In this document: positions 23,182 to 34,731 of the stretch, piece after piece | Position numbering within the stretch: position 1 is the stretch's first letter | Layout: every line of letters starts with the position of its first letter | Source of the DNA: Congeria kusceri | Taxonomy: Eukaryota; Mollusca; Bivalvia; Myida; Dreissenidae | Reading direction: 5' to 3' | Length of the DNA stretch: 64,000 nt | Assembly: GCA_027627225.1 (NCBI GenBank) | Contig: CM051040.1 | Location: forward strand, 29,989,634-30,053,633 | Translations under genes and position numbers: made by a program | The notes under the pieces: model-generated | What the model was told of the DNA's origin: nothing | The model's input: the letters and a program-made list of their open reading frames with translations, nothing else | Databases searched by the model: none

Positions 23182-23965
23182 AACGCTGACAGCGTAGAAA
23201 GACTGTTCGCGACTAATTAAACTAAAAGCAAATGAGTTATGATTGCATTTTTGCTAAAAAGCAAATATTTGTTTGAATAAAGTTCAATTTCCCACCTTTA
23301 AACTTGATAATGTGGCTTATTATTCAATATCAAACGACATCATCATAAAAAATAATTTTAAGTAACGAAGAAATATTGTACAAGCTCATTATCTAATGCA
23401 ACCGGAATTATATACATTTCAGCTATATGTAGCACGTCAATCTGCAACCTGTCATGCATAATAACAGAGGAAGCTTTGTATTTAGGAGCAGCGATTGTTA
23501 GTGATTCGTAGCCTATTGAGTCAGAGTAGGTCGGACGATGTGTGCTCTCAATTTCCCGTACTACAGTTTAAAATCAATACATTGCAGTGGTTTGTTGTCA
23601 AAATATTCAGAATAAGAATCGGTAACAAGAAATAACACTTCCGCAACAAGCAAAAAATAGCCGAAGTGGCGCATTAATTTGTTGATCTTATTCCAGGACA
23701 ATCAGGTGAATATTTCGGTTACATACAAGTAAATAGCGACAGTAATGGTGTCGTTAGTTTAAAGTTACATTTGCAATAAATGGACGTTTTTAGTAATTGT
23801 AATTGTACTAAATAACATGATATACACATGCTAATGCACATTACATACATTATCTTAAATAATTAAACTGTAAGAAAACAGGAATGAAATTTTGCTGTAT
23901 TGAACAAGGACCCTTTCTGGTTTCGATTTACTGACTAATAGCCTGCAAAGAAAAGAAGTAGTTTA
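23182..23965 (+). repeat. Dispersed repeat R5, tandem copy 2
   Basis: Second, diverged copy of the unit at 22421-23165 (about 15-20% different by eye), so the tandem duplication is not recent. Confidence 0.75.
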
Positions 23966-25030
23966 AACACTCGGCCATTCGGACTTGCACATTTGTTCGT
24001 TCATTTTTAACGATACGTAAGAGGTACACGTGTTTTCCAAAATACGTTAAGAACGCTTATAATTTTATCCATTTCGATGGATGATTATCCATAAACAAAA
24101 CGATAGTTCCAATATATATTTCTGAGTCATCAGTGTTATTTCGCTTGTTTGTATAAAACGTATAATTTCTTTTTGGAATTCATGACAAACATTTTGAAAA
24201 TTGTAAATTTGCCAATCTGTGAACATATTATATTCACTGACGTTCACATTTATCAAATGCAATACCGTAGTTCTCAAACCACTAATAAATTTGTAAATCC
24301 CTTTAGAGTAAAGTAAATCATCACTAGCGCACCTCACCTAAAACTGCCGGACCATACATATATTTGCAGACAATTGATGAGCATGACTGTGTACGTGTAA
24401 GATATTTAATAGCATTCATTTCCAAAACAGACCATTACACTTCGGTAAAAAAAATTAAAATACACATCATTCTCGATGCGTATGTGTTTGAATGGAGTCA
24501 GCTACGGATTTTACATATTTAAAGATTAAACATTGAATGTCAAATACGTATTTAGTGGACAGGCACATCAAACAAGGGCATTACAAACAGATGAACCATC
24601 ATGTCTCGAACATAATACGGTAAAGTATTTATTCAGTGAAATAAAGTTCATTTGATAATGATGCTGCTGCTGATGATGATGATGATGATAATGATTAGGA
24701 TGATGATATGCAAAGATGTATCATATTTCTTTGATATAGCTGATCACTGCAGACCCATAGACAACATAAAGGGGTTATAACTGCACGATCAGAAGTTTAC
24801 GCCCATCCCCTAACCCGAAATCCTGGATCCGCCACTGACCATGGTAAATAAAATTGTAATAATCAACAAACACTGAGTAAAATACCATAGACAACGTAGA
24901 ATCAAATGTTAAAGAAAATTTAAAGTTGAATTATGGATAAAGCTTTTACTTTCTGGAAAACGACCCCTGCAACTCGGCAATTATCAAGAATGCAGGTCTA
25001 CACGCGTGTAATAATGTTAATATGAGACGT
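23966..25030. other. Non-coding; (GAT)n microsatellite at 24657-24705
   Basis: Contains a GAT/GAC trinucleotide run. A 90-codon reverse frame at 24065-24337 has no recognisable motif and no coding-like features; I do not support it as a gene. Confidence 0.4.
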
Positions 25031-25033
25031 GTA

Positions 25034-25140
25034 GTGGGAAACCCAGGCTTAATGCATGTGCGTAAAGTGTTGTCCCGGATGAGCCTGTGCAAACAGGCTA
25101 ATCCTGGAGGACACTTTCCGCTTTTATGGTATTTCTGTTT
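25034..25140 (+). mobile_element. Small palindromic MITE-like repeat, copy A
   Basis: Contains 'gcatgtgcgtaaagtgttgt', 'cccggatgagcctgtgcaaa', 'caggctaatcctggaggaca' and 'ctttccgctttta'. CGGAT.AGCCTGTGC and GCA.AGGCTAATCC form an internal stem. An inverted copy lies at 25357-25452. Elements of this appearance are, as I recall, abundant in bivalve genomes. The short open frames through it arise from the repeat. Confidence 0.7.
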
Positions 25141-25356
25141 CAATAAAGTCTTCTAAACAAAGGAATTGGTCATGAAATTATTTCTACGGCCATTATCCCC
25201 CTACCTCTGATTCAAGTAGGGCAGTTGTCAATACTGTCAGAGGTATGTGCACTAAGTACCGGTAAACGAAAATTGTGGGTATGTTAACTGACCGCCGTGA
25301 CATAACTAAACTACTGTTAAAAGCGACGAAATATGCAAACAAACATAATCACTGTA

Positions 25357-25452
25357 GGTGGAAAGTGACGTCCCGGATTAGCCTGTGCGGACTGCACAGG
25401 CAAATCCGGGACGGCAATTTACGCACATGCATTAAGTACGGTTTCCCCACGG
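25357..25452 (-). mobile_element. Small palindromic MITE-like repeat, copy B (inverted)
   Basis: On the minus strand it reads 'gcatgtgcgtaaattgccgt', 'cccggatttgcctgtgcagt' and 'ccgcacaggctaatccggga', matching copy A at 25034-25140. The two copies lie about 220 bp apart in opposite orientation. The CCCCCTACCTC repeat (25197-25260) is between them. Confidence 0.7.
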
Positions 25453-25569
25453 CAAGGCATATAAAGTTGAAAGACGCGAACACGCGGTACTCGCTCATTA
25501 AAGGCTCAAGTGATCCATTTCTAATTCCCAAACAAGAAGGCTACAAGGCCCTATGACGTACACCTGAAG

Positions 25570-25930
25570 GGCGAAAGAACTAAACTGAAGATTCGGCTAA
25601 AAATGTGCCTTTAGAGTGTTCACAAGATTTTTCTTAAATTTGGCATTATGACCTAGTTTTTGACCCCATGTGACTCAGTTTCGAACTTATCCGAGATATC
25701 ATTGGGACAAATGTTCTGAGCAAGTTTCATGATGATTGGGCTACAAATGTGGCCTCTAGAGTGTTCACAAGCTTTTTCTTTTATTCGCATGGTGACCTAG
25801 TTTTTGACCCCATATGACCCAGTTTTGAACTTTTCCAAGAATCATTAGAACAAATGTTCTGGTCAAGTTTCATGACGATTGGGCAATTAATGTGGCCTCT
25901 AGAGTATTCACAATCTTTTTGAAGTTTCCA
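25570..25930 (+). repeat. Tandem array, about 2.3 units of roughly 150 bp
   Basis: Units contain 'tgtggcctctagagtgttca', 'cacaagctttttctt', 'ggtgacctagtttttgaccc' and 'caaatgttctgagcaagttt'. Non-coding dispersed repeat. Confidence 0.8.
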
Positions 25931-26029
25931 ATAAAGCCATAAAAAGAAAAATTGCCCCGCCCTCTGGCGGCCATGTTTTTCAACGGAGCGGAACAATTTT
26001 CGAATCAGACAGTCAAATCTAATTAACCA

Positions 26030-26870
26030 AGAAATGGCATTTTTGAATTATTATCATTCCAAAATTAGTTCAAGGTCGAGGTCAAAGTGAGGTTAGGTGA
26101 TATGGGTGGATTGGGGATGGTCATAAGCAACAACTGTGTAAGTATCAAAGTGTTTTAGCAAGAGGGTCGTTGGTGCTAGACGAAACGGTAAAATCTAGTG
26201 CAAATTAGGTGAAGGTCAAGGTCAAAGTGAGATTGGGTGATATGGATGGATTGGGAACGGTCATAAGTAACAACTGTTTACATATCCAAGTGTTGTAGTA
26301 AGCGGTGTTGGTGCTCGACGAAACGGTGAAATCTAGTTAACCAAGCAATGGCACATTGGAATTATTATAAGTCCATATTAGGTCAAGGTCAAAGTGAGGA
26401 TGGGTGATATGGGTGGATTGGGGATGGTCATAAGCAACAACTGTGTAAGTATCCAACTGTTGTAGCAAGCGGTGTTGGTGCTAGATGAAACGGTAAAATC
26501 TAGTTAACCAAAAAATGGCATTTTTGAATTATTATAAGTCCAAATTATGTCATGCCAAGGTCAAATTGAGGTTGGGTGATATGGATGGATTGGGGATTGT
26601 CATGAGCAACAACTGTGTAAGTATCCAACTGTTGTTGCAAGCGGTGTTGGTGCTAGACAAAACGGTAAAATCTAGTTAACCAGGAAACAGCCCATTTCAG
26701 TTATTGCAAATTAGGTCAAGGCCAAGTTCAAAGTGAGGTTGGGTGATATGGGTATGTAGGGAATAGTGAAAAGCAACAACTGTTTAAGTATCCAAGTGTT
26801 GTAGTAAGCGGTGTTGGTGCTAGACGAAACGGTAAAATCTACTTAACCTTGTCACCGACGGAAGGACGGA
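26030..26870 (+). repeat. Tandem array, 5 units of about 160 bp
   Basis: Units contain 'aggtcaaggtcaaagtgagg', 'ttgggtgatatgggtggatt', 'gtcataagcaacaactgtgt', 'agcggtgttggtgctagacg' and 'aaacggtaaaatctagttaa'. It ends in a short (GGAC)n run and 'gcctcccgcat'. Non-coding. Confidence 0.85.
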
Positions 26871-26989
26871 CGGACGGACTGACAGGACAATCACTATATG
26901 CCTCCCGCATTAAGATGCCGGGGGCATAACAAGGTCTTAGTTTGAGTTCTTAAGTTGAATACGTGTTGCAGTATTGCACGACGAATGGA

Positions 26990-27440
26990 GATTACTGGGC
27001 CCATCAATTATTCACCAATCAGGGCTCATATTCCAGAAACATCTTAACTTTATCTTAAACTATTTTCACTTACGTTCACATTTTTGTAAGGTTATATTTT
27101 TAAAACTACATATACAGTTTAGTAAGTAGTAGTTAATAATAAGTTTATAATTAATGAACATTTAGCGAAAATGTTTGTAGACATGGAAAACAATGCTTAA
27201 GAAAAATGGCGATTTTAAGGCTAAGGAAAATATTTCACTTATGATGATTCAGGAATATGACCCCTGGCCATTCTTAGACTTAAGACTTGGGAAGAATATT
27301 CTTGAAAATGTTCAGGGCCCATATTCACCAACCAATTCTTAGATTTAAGAATAAATAATAGTCTTGGAACGGTTCTGTTCGAACAAGGTTGTAATTTTGA
27401 GATTTGCCTGATATTAACCATCATAAATTTTAGCAATCTT
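26990..27440. repeat. Degenerate dispersed repeat ('cccatattcaccaa', 'attcttagacttaag')
   Basis: Phrases 'gggctcatattccagaaaca' and 'ggcccatattcaccaaccaa', plus 'attcttagacttaagact' and 'attcttagatttaagaat', recur within 450 bp. Non-coding. Confidence 0.5.
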
Positions 27441-27559
27441 TATTGAGAATGATTTATTAATGACATCAGCTATAATGTTGAAAGTTATGATGTCTGTTAT
27501 CACTACCCACTGTACGCTCAGCTAAGATTCCGGGTTTGCTCAAATTCACATAGGGAGCA

Positions 27560-30202
27560 AAGCGACCTATCCGAAACAATAAGTTATGATCGTTACATTT
27601 GGCGTAATTTCGATTATGAAACCTTTATATACAATTTTATGCGTTATTTTACGTCTATGACGGAGACTATTATAAGTACGATACAGACAAATATTAATGA
27701 GGCAGTATTTAAAATAATACAAGTTTACAAGATGTCTGCCGAAAATATGCATGATAGGAATAATAAAAGTTCACGTACAACGCATGAACCTTGGTGGGAT
27801 AGGCAGTTTGATAGCAATCAAAAGAATATTCTCTTCTTACATGTTTTTCGTGGGACCAACGATAATACTAATTTTTTGAATTATAAGACAGCTAGATCTT
27901 CTTTTTATAAATATCTGGGCAGAGGAAAATACTATTATTGAAGAGTCACAAGCCGGATTTAGATCTGGATATTCAGTTGTCGATAACTTATTTTGTCTCC
28001 AAAGTATGGTCCAAAATTATACTTCGAACCAGATGGTCGTGTTTTATGTCCTAGACATGGATTTTGAAAAGGCTTTTGACTCATTGGTTCATTTCAAGCT
28101 ATTTACCAGTCTATATGCTAAAGCTATGAATGGAAGGATTCTTACAGTCTTGCAATCAATGTACATGTATTCAAATTTACGCGCGCATGTCAAAGTGTCC
28201 GGAAATGTTATTACGCAGCCATTCAGCTGTAACCTTGGTACCAGGCAGGGTGATTTAAGTTCACCGATAATCTTTTCTTTGTATATAAATAATGAACACT
28301 GTAGAAACATAATTTTTATAACCAATGATATACCGGATATTTATTGTCTGATGACGTAGCCAACTGCGCGGACACGGCATGTAACCTCCAATTACAGCTT
28401 AACGCTGTATCACAATTCTGTGAAGATAATGGTATGCAAGTGAATTTGAATATATGAGAAATTAATGTCTTTCGGAATTGTGGCCCTTTACGTAAGTATG
28501 AAAAATGGCTTTTTTAGGTTAACGTAGTGGCAGTATATAAATACATGGGTCTGTTATTTATTCCTACGTTATCGTGGACAGCAGCTAAAACTAAGTGGGT
28601 GGCACAAGCACGCATTGCAATTTTTATATAAAACAATTCCAAAGTCCCTTTGGATGTTTTACCCATTCTGACCTTTTGAACTTTATGACTCTATGGTCAT
28701 GCCTATACTTACATTCGGAGCCGAACTATGGGGTTTTGATTACTGTGAAATAATTAAAAAGTCACAAGTTGAATTTTACAAATATTTTATTGGTGTTAGG
28801 GAGTGTGGTAGAATGCCACTTTGCTACGTATATTATTCAAAATGTACAAAAACAAGATGTCATCTATTACAAATGCCTAAATCATAGATATCCAGTTAAT
28901 TGTTACAAAATGCTGAAGTCTTTGGATGACATTGGTAGGAAAAATTGGGCAACGTGTGTCAGGGATCTTTTGTTCAAATTTGGTTTTGTTTGGGTGGCCC
29001 AAGATGTGGGTGATATAAATATATTTTTACAATGTTTAAAACAGCGTATAAAAGACTGTAAAACCCAAAACTGGCTCGACGATATTCATACATCTTCTCG
29101 CTTTGAAACTGATAAACAGTTTCAGTCACTCTTAACCCTTGAGAAATATTTAACTGTAGACATATCGTTTAAGTAGGGATGGCAAAACTATTAGAATATT
29201 CGAATATTCGATTGAATTACCATTATTCGAATAGTTAAAACGCCATTTGAATATTCGCAAATTTGTATTGTTTTAAAAACCTGATCATAAAAAGTATTTT
29301 TCTTTCAACATAATAAAGTATTTCACCAATAGATACCTCAAGTTATTCCGTGTTTTCAATAGAGGGGTCATGTGTCAGACTACATTTAAGAGTTATTGAA
29401 TATACGGGTAGGTGTCAGCAGTCACTCGTCTAGTTGCCAGTAAGGCACACCTTCATCAGACAATGTGAAACCACAATGGTTCATTTGAAATAGCACCTTA
29501 AAAGTGTAACACAAATGTATAACAGAAGTGCGATCACACATTTAGCAGTCATTATTGCTGAGAAATATTGCTCAAATTAAAAGTATGCTTATTGAGAGGT
29601 AGGTATCCAAACAGATTAGAAATATGTGGATTAGGGATTATAAATAACTTCTTTAACAAAAGAATTATTAAAACCGGGACCTTTATTTTATTTAATTCTT
29701 AAAAGCGCGTCATTAATTTATTCAAATATTTGTGCGATATGTTAATGAAGATGTTACTCGGTAATTGGTACTGAAAACTTATACAAAATAGTTATAGAAT
29801 GTCGACTAGATCACAAAGCTCAAAGTAGTTTATATGAAAATCAATGCTAATATTCGATTGAATGAAATTGTGAATATTTGAATACCGATTTTGGTATTCG
29901 ATGCCATCCCTACTTTTAAGTTACAACGAGCATTCGCCCGTTTTAAATTTTTAAATCACAAATTGAACATAGAACTAGGACGACATTTTAACGTACAACG
30001 GGAAAATAGAATTTGTCTATTCTGTTTAACACAAACCAACACATGCGTCTTGGAAAACGAGTTTCATGCGTTCTTTGTTTGCCCTCAGTATAATGATATA
30101 CGATACATACCATGTGATTTACAATTTGTAAAAATGTCAAGTTATAAAAAATGTAACTTTAAACTAATGACACCCTTACTTTTGCTATTTACTTGTATGT
30201 AA
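27560..30202 (+). mobile_element. CR1/Jockey-group LINE, deleted and split by a hAT-like insertion
   Basis: Plus-strand pieces of a LINE ORF2 are as follows. The post-endonuclease linker ('YDRYIWRNFDYETF', 'HEPWWDRQFDSNQKN', 'LFLHVFRG') runs to about 27925. An internal deletion then joins it directly to RT motif 2a ('EESQAGFRSGYSVVDN', about 27939-27990). Motif A 'LDMDFEKAFDSL' (from about 28052) and motif B 'LGTRQGDLSSPIIFSLYIN' follow. Motif C is degraded to 'YLSDDVAN' in a shifted frame (about 28340). The thumb ('PILTFGAELWGF') starts near 28700 and a linker reaches 29173. After the insertion at 29174-29912 the same frame resumes and ends in the C-terminal Cys motif ('CLFC...EFHAFFVCPQYNDIR'). 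Stops, the deletion and the lost YADD make it inactive. Confidence 0.8.
29174..29912. mobile_element. hAT-like non-autonomous element, 739 bp, with 8-bp target duplication
   Basis: Ends are exact inverted repeats: 'tagggatggca' at the left and 'tgccatcccta' at the right. The flanks are 'cgtttaag' (29166-29173) and 'cttttaag' (29913-29920), an 8-bp target duplication with one mismatch, as expected for the hAT superfamily. The subterminal regions are rich in 'gaatattcgaa'-type palindromes. It has no transposase frame. It interrupts the C-terminal part of the LINE, whose reading frame is continuous when the insertion is ignored. It therefore postdates that LINE. Confidence 0.8.
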
Positions 30203-30224
30203 CAGAAATGTTCACCTGAGTGTC

Positions 30225-30690
30225 CTTGAATAAGACCACCAAATTAATGCGCTACATCGGTTATTTTGGACTCGTTGCGAAAGTGGTTTTTTTCATTCTA
30301 AATACTTTGACATCAAATTACTGCAATGTATTAATTTTTAACAGTACTATGGAAAATCGAGAGCTTGCATTGTATGACCTCTTTTTTACTAAGTAGGCTA
30401 CGAACAAATATCTATAAACAAACATGTTTATTTATAGATATTTGGCTAAGAAGCACTAACAATATATGCGCCTAACTACTACGCTTCATCGGTTATTCTG
30501 GCCCGTTGCAGATTGACTTGTTAACTGGCATGTATATAATTCCGTTTGCATAAGATTATTATCTCGAAAAAAATATTTGTTTCGTTACTAACATATAAGT
30601 TTTTATTATGATGTCGTATAATATTAAATAAGAAGCCACATTGTAAATTTAAAAGGTGGGAAATTGAACTTCATTCAAACAAATGTTTAT
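30225..30690 (-). repeat. Dispersed repeat R5, copy 3 (inverted)
   Basis: The minus strand matches 22480-22935: 'cccacctttaaa', 'ttcaatctgcaac', 'ataattccgtttgca...', 'attaatgcgctacatcggtt' (reverse complement) and others in the same order. It starts right after the end of the LINE at 30202. Confidence 0.7.
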
Positions 30691-31089
30691 TTTTTAGCAA
30701 AATGCACTCATTATTCACATGTTTTTAGGTTCATTTGTCGCCAGCAGTCTTTCTTTAAGTCAAACCACTGTCTACATTCACTTAATGTTTTAGCAAGAGA
30801 AACAACACTGTACACAGTACAGCTCCTTGTATACAGTGGCTACTTCCCTTAGCTTAACGCAACGCAGTAGTCGTTGGAAATTTTTTTTCTCATTACTCAA
30901 ATGTTATTTTGCCGTCGTATGGAAAAAATTCTCATTACTCAATTTATTTTGTTTGCCTGGTTTACTAATGGACCACCGTACGATGCCTATTATTAGTTTT
31001 CGTACTGTGTTCGTGCACCATCGATAGTTCTCGTTAAAAATAATGGTAAAAGGCTTACCAATATACACGTACATGAAATTTCGTAGCAT

Positions 31090-31380
31090 CTGCACTGTTA
31101 AATACTACGGTGACACAGAGATGACATGCACTACTCTTTTTTATCTCGTTCACACGATATACTAAGTCGAGGGAACGAGATACTAACTCAAGGAATCGAG
31201 ATACTAAGTCGAGGGAACGAGATACTGACTCGAGGGAACGAGATACTACGTCAAGTTAACGAGATACTAACTCGAGGTGACGAAATACTAAGTCGAGCGA
31301 ACGAGATACTAACTCGAGGGAACGAAATACCAAGTCGAGGGAACGAGGGAACGATTTAGTCAACCAATGGAAATGTTCGG
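31090..31380 (+). mobile_element. Minisatellite-bearing element, 21-bp units (family M1), copy at 31 kb
   Basis: About 10 tandem 21-bp units. On the minus strand each reads AGTATCTC, then GTTCCCTC, then GACTT, with small changes. Both flanks are shared with the inverse copy at 42940-43140: 'ctacggtg.cacagag.gaca' and 'tgcactactctttttt' on one side, and 'aaccaat..aaat.gttc' on the other. The array thus sits inside a defined dispersed element. Because 21 is a multiple of three, one frame stays open and yields a heptad-like 'EILSRGN' peptide; I judge that to be a by-product, not a gene. Confidence 0.8.
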
Positions 31381-33540
31381 CATAGTATATGAACAATTAC
31401 TCCCCGTTACCAAAAGATAACATTTGCAAAGCATGGAAGACTTGAACATATTTGAAAATTTTCATCAGGAGAAGAGGGATTCCCTCTGATAAAATTTAAA
31501 CGATGGAAGCTAAAAAGGTGAGCCTGTAGATGCACGATTAAACATAACAGATTGGCAAACTGACCATTAATTTGTAGAGTACACTCGATATGATCGGTCT
31601 GATTATTGGCTTCTGAGCGAGACAGTTTGCCTTTCGTAGTTCACTTGAAGCAAGCAGCAATTAAACAATGGCGTATACATGTAAGCAATTGTTGGAGAAA
31701 ACATATGTGTCAATTTAATATAAATGGCTATTTAAGAAGAAACATAGGGAAAAAAAATCAACATAAGGCAAGTAATGTTTTGTATCATTAACTAAGGCTA
31801 GAGTGTTAACAAGTTTGGATTGATTTGATATTTATTGTAGTTTATATAGTATACTAGTAAACAGTGTTTTGCCTTTTGGGACCGGTTTAACTTAGATAGA
31901 TGTCGAGTAACGTTTTTCCATGAATTTTCTTAATACTTTACCATTTTGTTACAGCTTGATTAAATTTGATTGAACAGAAATGTTGATGATTTTATAAGAC
32001 ATAACACAGCACATCATATGTTAAAAAAAACATTAAACAAAACATTATGAAATATAAAACGAACTAGTCCCTAATGAGAGCCTACATTATGTACGCTATG
32101 CATGTGTAACTGTAGCGAATTTTAATACGTTTTTCTTATTGATCGGACTGTACGATTGTAGTATATATTTTATTCACCGCATTGGATGCAAAGACAACAC
32201 CGGTTTATTTTTTGCTGGTATCAAACCAATTCTCTTAGTCTAAATACTGGGTACTGATTTGCGAAATCATTGATATTTGCATGACCTTAAGCATAAACAG
32301 AGATCGAAGCAAAGTAAATATTAAACACACACACTCACTCTAGCAAATTAAAAGATCAGATTCAGAATCAATATTTATACATGAACAAGCATAAATTAAT
32401 CGCATTAGTTAGGAACAGTAATAGACATTAGAAAAATCCGTATTAGAAATTAAGCTATAAAGTATAAATATTTGTTGGGTTTTACCTTTGGCAAAATAAT
32501 AAGTTTTTGTGTTAAATGTAACATGCACATTCGATCTTTTTATGAGTGCAAAACAGTGCACTAAACACGAATTTACACCACAGAAAATGAAAATGTATTG
32601 CAGATATTAAGGTTCTTCAATTTTATCAAAATAAGGATTTTCTTTAACTATGCTTCAGAAATTAAAAATCGAATGCGTAAGACATTTTTAATACTGAATG
32701 ACACTATGCAGAAAATTTGTTTTGGCAAAGAATATGTAAGTGATTGTCTTTTTGCGCTCACATGACGATGTTCAGTGTTCTCAGTTGAAGGTAAATCTTA
32801 TATTACTAGTAACAAAACAACAACATGGTCTTTAGATGGGCAGTATACTTTACTGTATCATACTTTCTCTGAAACAAAGAACCAAACTAAACAGCACAAT
32901 TTATTAAAAGTAAATCAGGCAATAACAGGAAATTAATTGTGTCCGTTTCTTTCTTTCCGAATTTGCAGAAAAGTGCAGCTATGGAGCTATGGTTTTGGTT
33001 GGATTGACAGCCTGGTTTTGGCGAAGCCTAGTTTGGGTGAAAAAGTAGGAATAATATCATTAGAATATAAGCAGTCGACTGACAAATAGACTTTGTGGAC
33101 AAGTACAAAATTATTTTAGCAAACGTTATAACCTCGACTTTTCCAAAGATTGCAGTACTGCTTTGGCATCATAATTTATTAAAGTTCACTGTAATATTAG
33201 TTTAATGCATTTTAGTTGTAAAAAGGTAGATTTGCCAAATTGCTTATTTAAATGTAGAAATGGGTATTATTTCAACAGATATGAATTTTTGAGCTGTTGA
33301 ACTTCTAATACATTGTATATATCATATAACAACCTCAAACATTTAAGTGAATGTTGATTTATTTTGACCAAATTCCACAATTGTTTTAACACTTGAAATA
33401 CAACAGAAATTATATATCATGTGTACCAACAATCATGTTGGGTTGTGGAAATTTGTTTAATTGTCGACGGGAACGTTCATTGCAAAAATTAACTAAATTG
33501 TCCAAAAGCAACAATCACATATTGAATTAAAAAAAAAAAA
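31381..33540. other. Non-coding; no gene seen
   Basis: A+T-rich sequence without recognisable motifs or strong repeats. Confidence 0.4.
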
Positions 33541-33544
33541 TTCC

Positions 33545-33890
33545 AGGTATTTCTGGGGATAAAAATGGCCATGCCCCGGGATTCGCATGGTTTATATAGA
33601 CTTAAATAGCGAAATGACTTTTTAAAAAATTCTCCTATGAAACCACAAGACCCAGCGGTTTCATTTTTGGTATGTAACATCGTATAGTGGTGCTCTACCA
33701 AGATTGTTCAAATATGCCCCTGGTGTGAACAAAAGCCACGCCCAAGGGTGACACGGTTTATATACGCTTAAATAGCAAAATGACTTTTAAAATCTTCTGT
33801 CCTGAAACCGCAAGGCCCAGAGGATTCAAATTTAGCATGAAGCATGAAATGACTTTAAAAATCTTCTCCTGAAAGATCTTTGTTATTTGA
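33545..33890 (+). repeat. Dispersed repeat R2, left block
   Basis: Diverged units of the family at 7679-7965 ('tatatagacttaaatagc', 'cttctcctatgaaaccacaa', 'cagcggtttcatttttgg', 'atgcccctgg'). The block is continued at 34340-34640; the TIR element at 33894-34335 separates the two. Confidence 0.7.
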
Positions 33891-33893
33891 TAT

Positions 33894-34335
33894 TTAAAGG
33901 GACTATTTCAACGAAAATGTGCTTCCTATTGCACTATAAATAATTGTATATAAACTGTGTGCTAGGACATGTACATTAAAAAAAAAAGTATATTATTATA
34001 CAAAATAAGATATTTGATTTAAAAAAATACGCAAAAAATTCTGGAAAAAAAACCCAAGCGGGTATCCAACTCACAACTTAGGATCTATACCAATAAAGGA
34101 CAGTAGACAACGTTTTAACCAACTGCGCTATCATGCTAGGTAAGGAATCGTGTGTAAACTATGCTTATATAAAATGTTCCTAATTCTGACGTCAAAATGT
34201 ACACAGGAAAAAGGGCCAAACCAACTTACATACCATGTTTTAACCGTTATTATATGCCGGTATTAATATATAAATTTCTGATTTTTGAAAGAAATTACCC
34301 CTTTGGGGCCCTTTTCGATGACATAGCCCCTTTAA
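33894..34335 (-). mobile_element. TIR element with tRNA-like core, copy 2 (inverted)
   Basis: About 442 bp. On the minus strand it begins 'ttaaaggggctatgtcatcg' and ends with the complement of 'ttaaagggactatttcaacg', so the ends are inverted repeats with TTAA at each edge. Internal landmarks match copy 1 at 5003-5500 in the same order. It is inserted within repeat R2. No coding capacity. Confidence 0.75.
34051..34142 (-). ncRNA. tRNA-like segment with A and B boxes, copy 2
   Basis: Minus-strand A box 'tagcgcagttgg' (34130-34119) is identical to copy 1. The B box reads 'gttggatacc' (34070-34061), one base off the consensus. Spacing is the same as in copy 1. Promoter strength is likely reduced. 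It is a tRNA-derived relic, not a functional tRNA. Confidence 0.55.
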
Positions 34336-34339
34336 CATC

Positions 34340-34640
34340 GCGCATAGTCGTCCTCCACAAAAATTGTTCAAATTATGCCCCTTGGGTATAAAGAAGCCAC
34401 ACCCTGGGGTAACATGGTTTCTATAGACTTACATGGCAAGTGGACTTAAAAAATCTTCTCTGAAATCGCAAGGCCCACAGGTTTCATATTTGGTATAGTG
34501 GTTCTCTATCCTCTTTTCAAATTATGCCACAAAGACCGCATTCATTATGTATAAAGAAGTCGCGTCCTGGGGGTCACAAGATTTATATAGACTTAAATAG
34601 TAAAATAACTTCTCCTAAAACCGCAAGGCTCAGATCTTCA
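34340..34640 (+). repeat. Dispersed repeat R2, right block
   Basis: Units with 'caaattatgccccttgggta', 'tatagacttacatggcaagt', 'aatcttctctgaaatcgcaa' and 'cccacaggtttcatatttgg', as at 7.7 kb. Confidence 0.7.
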
Positions 34641-34731
34641 TACTCAGTCTCATATGGGGCGGTGTGTGTGGATATTAGCCACCTTTGGGGATATGTCTAG
34701 TTTACTTTGCTACATTATTTTGTTGTTACAG

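Noticed and set aside
24065..24337. 90-residue reverse frame as a hypothetical protein
   Set aside because: No motif, no paralogue in the window, composition equal to the flanks; frames of this length are expected by chance in this amount of sequence.
31126..31359. Open frame with repeated 'EILSRGN' heptads
   Set aside because: Produced by the 21-bp tandem repeat, which cannot generate stops when its unit lacks them in that frame. The same repeat at 43 kb is open on several frames and both strands. No start context, splice sites or unique domain.
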